In this document: positions 8,730-18,047 of the stretch, in pieces | Layout: each line of letters starts with the position of its first letter | How positions within the stretch are numbered: position 1 is the stretch's first letter | Source of the DNA: a virus | Virus record (IMG/VR): IMGVR_UViG_3300025118_000134 | Span: 1 to 25,242 of that record | DNA length: 25,242 bases | Reading direction: 5' to 3' (one strand) | Notes under the pieces: generated by a model | Told to the model about the DNA's origin: nothing | The model's database searches: none | The model's input: the letters and a program-made list of their open reading frames with translations, nothing else | Made by a program: the position numbers and the translations under genes

Positions 8730-11700
8730 ATGGGATACGATCCTTATAATATAGATTCTCTTTTAGAAGAGATACAGAACCCTGAAATCTCAACAGAAAC
8801 CATGCCTTCTCAAAGAGAAGGTGTTATACCTACTGTATTTGAAGCATTGGGTCAAACAGCATGGGGATTCTCAACTGGTTTCGGATGGAGTATTCCTGAA
8901 ATATCAGATGCAGTTGAAGAAGCCGCTACTGGTAAAACAAATAGATGGGAAAATATTGTAACAAGTATACCAGCAAAAGCTCTTACGCTAGGTCAAGATA
9001 AAGAATCATACGCTGGTGACTTTACCGCATCAGCAACAGACAGAGAGCTTACACTCCCTGGTAAGATAGGATATACCGTAGGTAATGCTGCAGGTATGTT
9101 AGTTAGTTTTGGTTGGTTAGGGAGGGTCATGGGTGGTGGAGTAAGAGCGACTGCTAAAGGTGCGCAACTTATAGGTGTAGGACAAGGTGGCTTAAAGACT
9201 GCAACTAAATTAGCACAGGATGATATTGTTCAAACATTTGGAAAGGTTGTCTATACTGCTGGTCAAAAGGAGGGAGCACAGGAATTAACAGAAGAAGTAG
9301 CGACTGATATAGCAACAAGTGCTCTTGATATTGTATCAAAGTCTGGTGCATTTTATCAGGCAAATAAAAAACTTGCTGATGGGGCTTTTCAACAAGGAGC
9401 AAAGCTTGCAATAAAGGAAGAGGCTTTGCGTCCAATATTAGGAAATATTGATGATGCGCTTTTAACAGAATTTGCAGATGAAGCATTTCAAATAGCACTA
9501 AGAAGAAGTCCTAGTGAAGGAAAGAACTTAATAGACAATGCTGCTTTAAATTTAGCAAAGAAGGCATTTGGGGATACTGATAAAGCTAGAATTGCAGGGG
9601 GGATAGCAGGTGCTAGTACTTATGATGCAATACTTGGTACTGTTATTGGTGCAGTAAGAGGCTTTGGTGAGTATAAGATAAATGAAAGTTATAATTGGGA
9701 GAATCCTGAAGATTCAATGGCTCTTCATAAATCTGCATTAGGTCATGTACTTGAAACAGCAGGGCATGAAGCAGCAATATTTTCAATACTAGGGCCAGTT
9801 AAATTTATAAGAGGTGGTAGTCGTACTAGTTCTATAACCAAAACCCGTGATATGACACGTGGTGTTATTAATTCTTTAAGACCTGTAAGTAAAATGACCC
9901 CTACTCAACTTGAAACAAATGCTGAGTTATTACATAATTTGAGTGGAGGTAATATATTAATTGATCTAGGCTATGCTGGAAGAGGAAAGTTTTGGGAAGG
10001 TATTAGTAAAATGTCGAAAGAAAATGCTGATGATGCTTTAAAAGAATTACGTGAATTTCTAACAAAGGCCCGTAAGACATTTTTAAAGGATGCACCTGGT
10101 GATTTTTTAAGAGTGGTTGGTGCAGATATGTTCTATAGTTTACCTAGGATGATGACAGGTGCTGTTGCAATGAATCTAACAAGTCTTTATGAAACTGTTA
10201 AGAACCATGGTGTAAAAAACTTCATGGAAGGTTTTGGCGCAACTGATTATGAGAAAATTTCAAACATAATGACTGCAATGTATTTTACAAGAACACCTCA
10301 TTCATTTCATTTACATGGTTCTCCTTATCCAACTGGGCCATTTCAAACGGGCAAGGTAAAAGAGTTTGCTTCACAAAAAGGGAAACAGTTTAGTGAAACC
10401 GTTACTGGTTTGAATTTAATAGGTGGTAAAAACTTTGAAAGTGCATTAAAAATAGCACAGAAATATGGTGGGTTTAGTGATGTTAATCCTGAAAAAATGG
10501 ATAACAAAATATACAGTAAATCATTTGAAAGCTCTGAGGAAATACAATCAATAAAGGAAACAATAGAGCCTCATACTACTGAAAAGTATGTTGTGCCTGA
10601 AGGGCAGGAACCAGCAGGAGGTCTTAGAACGGCTGGTGCTAAGTATATAGCAGAGAATGTAAAAGATCCAGTTGAAAAAACACAATGGCGTGACAAATTG
10701 AGTATTGCTCAAAATATAGTTGAGTTTCATAATGCAAATTCAACAAGAACAATGGATATAAGTCAAAGTCTTACAAAGGAGGCTGCGGCAAATCTTATAG
10801 AAAAATTATCTTCAACTACGTTTGATGGAACAAGGTTAACTAAAAAAGAATCTAGAGATCAACTACATGATTGGTATGCTAATAGAATAGAAAGAGAGGC
10901 AAATGTACCCATTAATATAATAAAGCAATTTGTTATTGACATGTATACAGAACTTGGAGTTCCTAACGTAGAAGAGATAAATGGTAAGATAGTAGTTCCT
11001 AGATTGAGCAAGGATCTGTTTACATCTTACCTCGATGCTAATACAAATAGGCGTGATGGTACAAGATCTGATGCTGGAGAAGCATTACTTAGTCTTGTTG
11101 AGGCAACTAAAAAACTAGAAGCAGCAGATGTTGTAAGATTTGCACGTCCAACTCATGAAACAGCTAGTACAGAAATGATCAAGGAAAGTATTAACGTTAA
11201 AGAAAGGTCTGTTGATAAACTGATGCAATATGTTTATGGAGATGCTTGGGACGCAAAAGGAAGAGATCATTCCATATTAAGACAAGACCCTTGGTACGTT
11301 GTACATACAAGGCTTTCTGAGGCCGCTAATAGATTAAACGTTGAAAGAGTATTAAAGGGCTCTGGTGATCATTCGCTTGATGAGAATACTGCTAATCAAT
11401 TATATAAAGGATTAAGAGATGAACTGTCTGGGAATAGATTTCCAGATGTAATCAATAAAGATACAAAAGAAGTAATAGAGGATATTTCAATCTCTCCTAA
11501 TGCTGATCTCGCTACTGCTCATAAAGACATGAAGCGTGTGCATAAACTTATTAATCTTGTAAAGCCTGAGAATAATGCTGGTGCACAAAGAAGTATTTCA
11601 GATTCAAGACTTCTAGAACTACACGAACAATGGTCACGAATGCTTGGTGATGTAGTAACTAATGATAAAATGTATGAGAACATGCAAAGATACCTTGTTG

Positions 11701-14700
11701 GTAAATCAATAAAAACACTTGGTATAAGTCGTTTATCTGGTGGTTATAATATGCATGCTGCAGTACATGAACTTGTAACCAATAGAGAATTCATGCGTGA
11801 TACAGGCATGCAGATACCTGAAGTAAACCAAGTAACAGATATGTTAAAAGCAATGTTTCCAAGAAGAGAAACAAATGCCATGGAAAAACAAACATATGAA
11901 GAAGTAAAGGATTATTATGAAAAGGTTGTAGGTACTATACAAGATTCAAGGCTGGGTTCCATACAAATAAGAAACATGGTGGAGCAAACACCGGGTGCCT
12001 GGTATGAGGCTATTAGGTCATCCATGCTCACTGGTAAGGGAAGAGCGAGCCAATTTGCTGTTGAAAGAATAACTGAGGTCATAGATCATTTTCAAGATGT
12101 AATAAGTGAGGCAGAAGTATTTGGTCTTGAACTTCGAGCAGCCGCTGCTCAACGTGGAGCGAACACAGTTGAACAAAAAAAATTAAAATCTCTTTATGAT
12201 GCTAGTCATGGAGACATGCTACAAGCAGTAAGGCAGTTTAAAACAGCATTGGATTCAGGAGATGGGTTAATGGTTCATGCATTTGAGTCAAGGATGACCA
12301 AGGTTTCTGATCTATTGGAACTTGTACGTGAATCTTCTGTTGATGGAACCCATGCTAAATATACTCAAGAAATATTAAGACAGGCAGAAAGGGCATTAAG
12401 TGAAGCCCATAGAAATGGTTGGACAGAATTAAACGTTGTACAGGAAGCACATAAACAAATGGAAAGATTTACAATACCAGCCAAGGATCAGATAGATACT
12501 GCTTTGCGTGTTTCTTCTTCTCAGTTTGCACAGAGATATAATTTAAATATTACTGATATGACAGATATGTTCTTATCTTATAAATCAATGAGTACTACCA
12601 TGGAAAAGACTGGTGAAGGTATCATGAGAGTATTGAATAAGATAGATCCTACAGCAACGCATGGAGGGGTAAGGGTCTTTACTCCAGAACAGGTAAGAGA
12701 AATACAAAGGACTAGGGAGTATGTTAGCAGTGTAATAAAAAAATCAGGAACACCTGATCCCGCTAAATTTTGGCAGCAGATAGTAGAGCCCCTAATGACT
12801 GGTATAAAATATAATGAGCAAATAAGGCATAGAAGTAAGGCAGTTATGGAGCCCGAAGGTGGTTGGAACACATTCAATCAAAGGCTATTATCTGATATAA
12901 GTTCTATAACTACTGCATACTTTAGTAGTATGCCTATAAAACAATATACTTATAAAACAGGTCGTTTAGAGTTAGCCAATAAGCAGGTAGGCTATACGGA
13001 AAAACATGGCGTACAGGGTATAATTTCAGCCTTAAATGCTACATCTGAGATATCATTACTAAGTAATAGTTTTTATATAGATGGGAAATACGTTTCAAAA
13101 CCATCTAGAAGACAGATGGATCGTATAATAAAGGAGTTAGAATCTGGTGAAGGTGTTCCTGTTGAAATGGAAAATGGATTCAGGGAGTTCTTAGGCGACA
13201 AGAAGAAAGTAGAGGATCATGCAAAGGCACAAGGTAATAATACCATTGATCTAAGCAAGCAAAGATTTAAAGTTATAGCAGCCGATGAAAGTACATTGAT
13301 ACTTGTTAGGATGGGTCGTGATAATAGAATACAGCAAGATCTTCTTTCTGGTTTTCGTAGATCTGGGGAAGATGCTAATGGAGATAGAATGCCAGGTGGG
13401 CATCTATATGAAAAACTTCAAGCCTCATTAGATCAAAATCAATTTCCATCAAAAATGCTTGAACTGGTTGACAGGATCAATGAGGGTAAGTTAAGAGATA
13501 ATGATATTCACGATGCAATAGTTCTTACAAGATTGATAAATGATAGACCATCCTTAATAAGGAAATGGGCTGATCTACCGACAGAAGAAAGGAAAAAGGC
13601 CTGGAAGTATCTCAAATTAAGTGAGATGAAGAATGGATTCGTAGGTCATGAAGAAAACCTTGCAAGGGTAAGGTCGTTTTTAGAGGGGGCTGCAGATTCA
13701 GATAGGTCTGGTTTTTTTAAGAATGTACTAGATCAGGCTAGAATATTCCTACCAAAGGATAAGAATGCAAAGTTTCCAAAGTTAAAAATGCTAACCGTTG
13801 CTGATGAAATGGTTCATGAAGGTGGCAAGGTTAATATATTTTCATCTATCGACCATAAGAAAGCTGAGTTATCAGAACTTTTAAGTAAAGAGATCATTAG
13901 TCAAAGAACATATGATGATAATATTCAAAGTTATGAAAAACTTACAAAGTCTATAGTAGATGGTGAGACATTCTTATCTAAACGTGCATTCATAGGTAAT
14001 CTTGCAATGATGGGTGGCATAAGTCCAGATATGGTATCTTTTAATCCAGATGGAAGTGTAAAGGAAATAAAAGTTGGTGGTATAAAACCAACTATATCAC
14101 ATACAGACATCAAAACAGATATGTCTGACATGGCATCGTATGGTAGGGTTAAGGAATATTATTCAAAGACAGCATTTAAATATAATCCTGAGTTTGATGC
14201 ATTACTTGACAGGCTTGGAGTAGATGGGATAACATTTAATTCATCTAATAAAGTAAATGAATTTAGAAATAACAACACAAGTGATTGGTATAATACAGAT
14301 CTTAAAGCAATGGAATCTACTATACGAGATGGTGGTAGAAACGTACATGCTTCACTTAAGCCCATAGAAAGTTTTGATAAACTATCTAAAGATTTTGCAT
14401 CTGTTAGCGATTGGCTTTCTAAGGATAATATTATTTTTGACAAGACAAATATAAGTGAGATACCATTTGAGTCTATTAACTTAAAATCATTAGGTCAACC
14501 ACATGACCCATTGGTAGGTTCCAATCTTGGTGTACATATGCACCACAATGTAGGTATAAGAGAATGGATAAATCTTGATGCTAAACTAGATAATGTATAT
14601 CATTCATTTGAGAATTATGTAGATCCATATTATGCCACAAGACTAGCCAAGGATCTATTTGCTCATTCATCTGAAACAGGTGACATGACATGGCTTAACA

Positions 14701-17700
14701 CGGGTATTGATCATTTCTTAAAACATGATGGCTTGCTTACATCACCCTGGCAAAGAACAAAGATAGAAGAAAAGATAATACCCTATTTCATGAATAATGG
14801 TATGATCGCAGCAGGTCGTGTACCAGAAGGGTCTCTAGATGTAATGACAGCAGACATGGGTGGCTTAAAAACCTCTGTCATGAGAAGCGAAGCAGACGGA
14901 ACAAGATCTGTACAATTATATGGAGAATTCTTACAGTCAAAGCACTCTGCTGAAAAACCTTTTAAACTAGGTGGAACACAAGATAGACCAGATGTTCAAA
15001 GTGTTATAATACAGCGTGTTGATCATTCTAATGCTAATTCTGGTGGAGAACTTGTTCAAAGAAAATCTGACGCATTCATGGTTAAGCGTGGTGGTGAAAA
15101 ATATCTTATCATAGAAGGTAAAGCAATAGATAAGGATGGTAATCTAAGGGATATATATAATGATTCTAAATTAGAGTACCAACTTGATTCAAAAACTAAA
15201 GACTCAGATGTTAAAAAGGCACAAGCATTAAATAGAAATCTGTTTAAGCAAGTAGAGAAAAAAGAGAATGAATTCTTAGCAAGATTAGAAAATTTAGATA
15301 ATGTTAATTATAGTGAGGCCATGACAGAACTTTATCAATTCGATAACACAATGGCCGTTGGTTCAATAAATAATAGACAACCAAGGAACCAAGCTGGTGA
15401 TCTTGTGATATCTAGATTAAAAGCATTTGAAGGTAAAGATGGTAAAATTGTTACCCATAATGGTGATCTTGCAGGTAATAGTAGTAGAATGAACCATGCT
15501 GATGCGATCAATCCACAAGATGCTGATTATGACATGGATAAATCATCTTCATTTGTTGCTGCACCTAATAGATTATGGGCTGAGGCTGCTAGACTTTCTG
15601 GATATAGAACAGTTAATGATATTAAAGGGTTAAATGCAATATTTGATGATGTATTTAGTAAAGCATCACCAGAACTATTTACCTTTGAAGGAGATCCACA
15701 GCAATATAAAGCCGAAATGAATGCTACTGATCTAACAAGGGGTAGATTTGTAAAAATGCATCAAACTCTTACATATCTACATAATATATATAGAGAATCA
15801 CCTCTGCTAGTAAATATGAAACATTTAAACGACCCTCATAGAATGATGGAAGTAAGATTAAATGTAGATAAGCTTAGATATTTTGATACAGTTGATGAGG
15901 TATCTTCTAGTGTAAAACTATTTTTAGACATGTATAAACAGAATCCTAAATTTTATACAGAAAATCCGGATGCCTTAATGAGGGAATTATTCTTTGGATT
16001 TAATCGTGGTGGGGTAGAGCATAAAGGACTATTTGAACTTCGTGATGGAAAAGATGGTTCAATATTAAAAGAGAATATTAATTATCAGTCTGAAAGGATG
16101 AAACAAGTAAGAGATGATATATACTATGGTCTCATTTCACCTATAAATAAATACTTGAGGTATAATAAGGGTACTACTGTTGATGAGACCAATAGAGATA
16201 TGTCAGCAACTTTACAAGACTATCAACGTGCAAGGCAAGGTCTTATGTTCTCTATTCTTCCAAAGCACGGTAGAAATCATAAGGTAATAGATGGTATATA
16301 CGATAATACAGGTATGTATGAATCTGCAAATAACTTTTTTGATAGATCTCAAAATCCATTTGATTTTGCAATGAGAAGATTAAATAGCATTGCTAATAAA
16401 AATCATTCATTTGACGAAAGTAAACCAAGTTCGCATAGGATATTAGAATACATACAATCAGGTAGGGTTCCAAATAATTGGACACTACCTAAGGACATAG
16501 CACCAGAAATAGCTGATCAATTTCAAATGAATAGGATAGCTGAAACAGCAATGAGAGAAATGCAAATGAAATCTGGTGATATTGCTCAGCTTGATTTTAT
16601 GGCTGCAGATCTTAGAAGAATCAATGGTAAGCTGGAATACTTAAATAGCATAGGCGGTAGAGGTAATGATATACAAAGTACTGCAGAATATAAAAGTTTA
16701 TTAGAAAAGAAAGTACGAACAGAAGAATTAAAATCAATCATTGAAGAAAGATTATCTTATGATCCAGGTAATCCAAAAAATGATTATGACTATAATCCTG
16801 TAAAGAAAAAGGGAGGAAAGCCAGGGGTATATACAAACTTTAAAAATAAGCCCGTAGTTATTATAAATAAACAAGGTGAAACAAGAGAGGTTGTACTTCC
16901 CGGTAAGTCTAATATTAAATTTTTAGGCGCTTCAGATAAATTAGTAATAAATGGTCATAGATATGAGATAGTTGAAGGTGAGATCCAAACGGGACTAAGG
17001 GCTGATTACAAAGCATTTGGTGGTGAAGTAAGATATGTTCACAAAGACGGAAGGATTGATCATATATCAAGAGCCGAACAAGTATTTATAGACAGAGAAT
17101 ATAATAATTTACGATCAGATATAAATAATGCTTATGCAAATTTACCTGATCGTACTCAATCTGCTTTAGGTGAGTATGCTGCTAGGCGTACTGCTTTAAT
17201 TCTCGATAAACTTGCAAGTCCTGATTTTGCTGATCAACCAGCACGGCAATTTGCTTTATTGGCTAGAATGTTAAGACCTAGTTGGGATCCAAATGTGTCT
17301 CCCATAGAAACAATGAGGTTTGGAAACCATTCTAGAACATCAAGCATAGGATCTGTAAAATACATAGAAAACAAATTAGCAAAGACTGTATATAATACTC
17401 TTTCACAGGTTGCCAATGGAAGTGTTCAAGCAAAGGGTGGGTTAGATAAGATAAGTGCTAATGAATTACTTAGAGACCTTATTGCTACATCAAGAAATTA
17501 TTATGTGCAGGAACGTACTGGTATTGAAGTTGATATGAGAAAATTAGAAAAGGTAGGATTTACAGAGCCTACTGAATTACCTAACGGATATATGACCGAC
17601 GCTCAATATTTAGACAAAGGAATATTCCAGTTATTAAGAGATGGGAATTCAAAACAACGTCAAGCAGCAGGCATCATGTATGATTATATGTCAGGTAAAA

Positions 17701-17945
17701 AACTTGTTGACTCTGCTACTCTTTATAGAGCATCAAAAGAAATGGAAAGAAATGGTATTCCCGTTGATCAGCAATTCATGATGAAAGTTTATGATAGACA
17801 GACAAATACATTTGGTGATATAGAAGTAAGAAACTTTGGTATGATCGATGCATATAGAGGTAGAAACATGGGTCAAGGTGGTTCAATAAAAGAATCAACT
17901 AAAGGTAGGGTCGAAGAGTTATTCAAATGTCTTACATTGGATTAA
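8730..17945 (+). CDS. Giant protein with two-barrel RNA polymerase core; probable virion RNA polymerase
   Basis: This 3071-residue protein occupies over a third of the window. The polymerase evidence is in the C-terminal half. DG at 1744-1745 is followed by IKP (Lys1786), YYSKTA (Lys1813) and DGITFNSSNKV (1832-1842, Lys1841), which I read as the beta-like barrel with its conserved lysines. Arg2216-Gln-Pro2218, then ISRLKAFEG, leads to DYDMDK at 2266-2271, matching the beta-prime-like barrel with the metal-binding Asp triad. The order R-x-P, short insert, DxDxDK is that of the crAss-like phage virion polymerase (phi14:2 gp66, DFDID) and recalls cellular NADFDGD. The N-terminal ~500 residues contain hydrophobic Gly/Ala-rich stretches (about 111-150, 290-315, 345-365) typical of ejected phage proteins, so the chain may fuse an ejection part to the polymerase. 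No T7-like or N4-like single-subunit polymerase motif and no HExxH was seen. No Shine-Dalgarno sequence precedes the ATG, two bases after the previous stop. RNA synthesis from packaged enzyme early in infection is the likely role. This call is by eye, without a profile search. Confidence 0.7.
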   Translation: MGYDPYNIDSLLEEIQNPEISTETMPSQREGVIPTVFEALGQTAWGFSTGFGWSIPEISDAVEEAATGKTNRWENIVTSIPAKALTLGQDKESYAGDFTASATDRELTLPGKIGYTVGNAAGMLVSFGWLGRVMGGGVRATAKGAQLIGVGQGGLKTATKLAQDDIVQTFGKVVYTAGQKEGAQELTEEVATDIATSALDIVSKSGAFYQANKKLADGAFQQGAKLAIKEEALRPILGNIDDALLTEFADEAFQIALRRSPSEGKNLIDNAALNLAKKAFGDTDKARIAGGIAGASTYDAILGTVIGAVRGFGEYKINESYNWENPEDSMALHKSALGHVLETAGHEAAIFSILGPVKFIRGGSRTSSITKTRDMTRGVINSLRPVSKMTPTQLETNAELLHNLSGGNILIDLGYAGRGKFWEGISKMSKENADDALKELREFLTKARKTFLKDAPGDFLRVVGADMFYSLPRMMTGAVAMNLTSLYETVKNHGVKNFMEGFGATDYEKISNIMTAMYFTRTPHSFHLHGSPYPTGPFQTGKVKEFASQKGKQFSETVTGLNLIGGKNFESALKIAQKYGGFSDVNPEKMDNKIYSKSFESSEEIQSIKETIEPHTTEKYVVPEGQEPAGGLRTAGAKYIAENVKDPVEKTQWRDKLSIAQNIVEFHNANSTRTMDISQSLTKEAAANLIEKLSSTTFDGTRLTKKESRDQLHDWYANRIEREANVPINIIKQFVIDMYTELGVPNVEEINGKIVVPRLSKDLFTSYLDANTNRRDGTRSDAGEALLSLVEATKKLEAADVVRFARPTHETASTEMIKESINVKERSVDKLMQYVYGDAWDAKGRDHSILRQDPWYVVHTRLSEAANRLNVERVLKGSGDHSLDENTANQLYKGLRDELSGNRFPDVINKDTKEVIEDISISPNADLATAHKDMKRVHKLINLVKPENNAGAQRSISDSRLLELHEQWSRMLGDVVTNDKMYENMQRYLVGKSIKTLGISRLSGGYNMHAAVHELVTNREFMRDTGMQIPEVNQVTDMLKAMFPRRETNAMEKQTYEEVKDYYEKVVGTIQDSRLGSIQIRNMVEQTPGAWYEAIRSSMLTGKGRASQFAVERITEVIDHFQDVISEAEVFGLELRAAAAQRGANTVEQKKLKSLYDASHGDMLQAVRQFKTALDSGDGLMVHAFESRMTKVSDLLELVRESSVDGTHAKYTQEILRQAERALSEAHRNGWTELNVVQEAHKQMERFTIPAKDQIDTALRVSSSQFAQRYNLNITDMTDMFLSYKSMSTTMEKTGEGIMRVLNKIDPTATHGGVRVFTPEQVREIQRTREYVSSVIKKSGTPDPAKFWQQIVEPLMTGIKYNEQIRHRSKAVMEPEGGWNTFNQRLLSDISSITTAYFSSMPIKQYTYKTGRLELANKQVGYTEKHGVQGIISALNATSEISLLSNSFYIDGKYVSKPSRRQMDRIIKELESGEGVPVEMENGFREFLGDKKKVEDHAKAQGNNTIDLSKQRFKVIAADESTLILVRMGRDNRIQQDLLSGFRRSGEDANGDRMPGGHLYEKLQASLDQNQFPSKMLELVDRINEGKLRDNDIHDAIVLTRLINDRPSLIRKWADLPTEERKKAWKYLKLSEMKNGFVGHEENLARVRSFLEGAADSDRSGFFKNVLDQARIFLPKDKNAKFPKLKMLTVADEMVHEGGKVNIFSSIDHKKAELSELLSKEIISQRTYDDNIQSYEKLTKSIVDGETFLSKRAFIGNLAMMGGISPDMVSFNPDGSVKEIKVGGIKPTISHTDIKTDMSDMASYGRVKEYYSKTAFKYNPEFDALLDRLGVDGITFNSSNKVNEFRNNNTSDWYNTDLKAMESTIRDGGRNVHASLKPIESFDKLSKDFASVSDWLSKDNIIFDKTNISEIPFESINLKSLGQPHDPLVGSNLGVHMHHNVGIREWINLDAKLDNVYHSFENYVDPYYATRLAKDLFAHSSETGDMTWLNTGIDHFLKHDGLLTSPWQRTKIEEKIIPYFMNNGMIAAGRVPEGSLDVMTADMGGLKTSVMRSEADGTRSVQLYGEFLQSKHSAEKPFKLGGTQDRPDVQSVIIQRVDHSNANSGGELVQRKSDAFMVKRGGEKYLIIEGKAIDKDGNLRDIYNDSKLEYQLDSKTKDSDVKKAQALNRNLFKQVEKKENEFLARLENLDNVNYSEAMTELYQFDNTMAVGSINNRQPRNQAGDLVISRLKAFEGKDGKIVTHNGDLAGNSSRMNHADAINPQDADYDMDKSSSFVAAPNRLWAEAARLSGYRTVNDIKGLNAIFDDVFSKASPELFTFEGDPQQYKAEMNATDLTRGRFVKMHQTLTYLHNIYRESPLLVNMKHLNDPHRMMEVRLNVDKLRYFDTVDEVSSSVKLFLDMYKQNPKFYTENPDALMRELFFGFNRGGVEHKGLFELRDGKDGSILKENINYQSERMKQVRDDIYYGLISPINKYLRYNKGTTVDETNRDMSATLQDYQRARQGLMFSILPKHGRNHKVIDGIYDNTGMYESANNFFDRSQNPFDFAMRRLNSIANKNHSFDESKPSSHRILEYIQSGRVPNNWTLPKDIAPEIADQFQMNRIAETAMREMQMKSGDIAQLDFMAADLRRINGKLEYLNSIGGRGNDIQSTAEYKSLLEKKVRTEELKSIIEERLSYDPGNPKNDYDYNPVKKKGGKPGVYTNFKNKPVVIINKQGETREVVLPGKSNIKFLGASDKLVINGHRYEIVEGEIQTGLRADYKAFGGEVRYVHKDGRIDHISRAEQVFIDREYNNLRSDINNAYANLPDRTQSALGEYAARRTALILDKLASPDFADQPARQFALLARMLRPSWDPNVSPIETMRFGNHSRTSSIGSVKYIENKLAKTVYNTLSQVANGSVQAKGGLDKISANELLRDLIATSRNYYVQERTGIEVDMRKLEKVGFTEPTELPNGYMTDAQYLDKGIFQLLRDGNSKQRQAAGIMYDYMSGKKLVDSATLYRASKEMERNGIPVDQQFMMKVYDRQTNTFGDIEVRNFGMIDAYRGRNMGQGGSIKESTKGRVEELFKCLTLD

Positions 17946-18047
17946 AAATAACGAAAATGTTTATCTATATATATAAAAATTTGAAATTCCATTTTAAAAG
18001 TGGCACCCCCCAGCAGATTAAATTTTCAAACCCTCTAGGAGTATATC
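17946..18047 (+). promoter_or_regulatory. AT-rich intergenic leader with a clear ribosome binding site
   Basis: This 102-base gap is the longest on the + strand. It holds an AT run (TATATATATAAAAAT near 17966-17980) that could serve as promoter melting DNA, a short C-run (CCCCCC near 18005-18010), and AGGAG at 18037-18041, six bases before the ATG at 18048. That Shine-Dalgarno sequence is much better than those of most upstream + strand genes. The gap may carry a separate promoter or processing site letting the 958-residue protein be made independently of the giant gene. No confident -35/-10 pair or terminator hairpin was seen. Confidence 0.35.

Noticed and set aside
9205-9498. Leu-rich 97-codon - strand frame inside the giant gene
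   Set aside because: Low-complexity Leu/His/Gln composition is typical of an antisense shadow, and it has no supporting context.
8730-17945. T7-like or N4-like single-subunit RNA polymerase in the giant protein
   Set aside because: I could not find the Asp motif A, R-x4-K motif B or HDS/HDE motif C arrangement. The two-barrel motifs fit much better.
8730-17945. Zincin (HExxH) protease domain in the giant protein
   Set aside because: HE pairs occur (e.g. HELVT, HEAAI) but none has the second His of HExxH.
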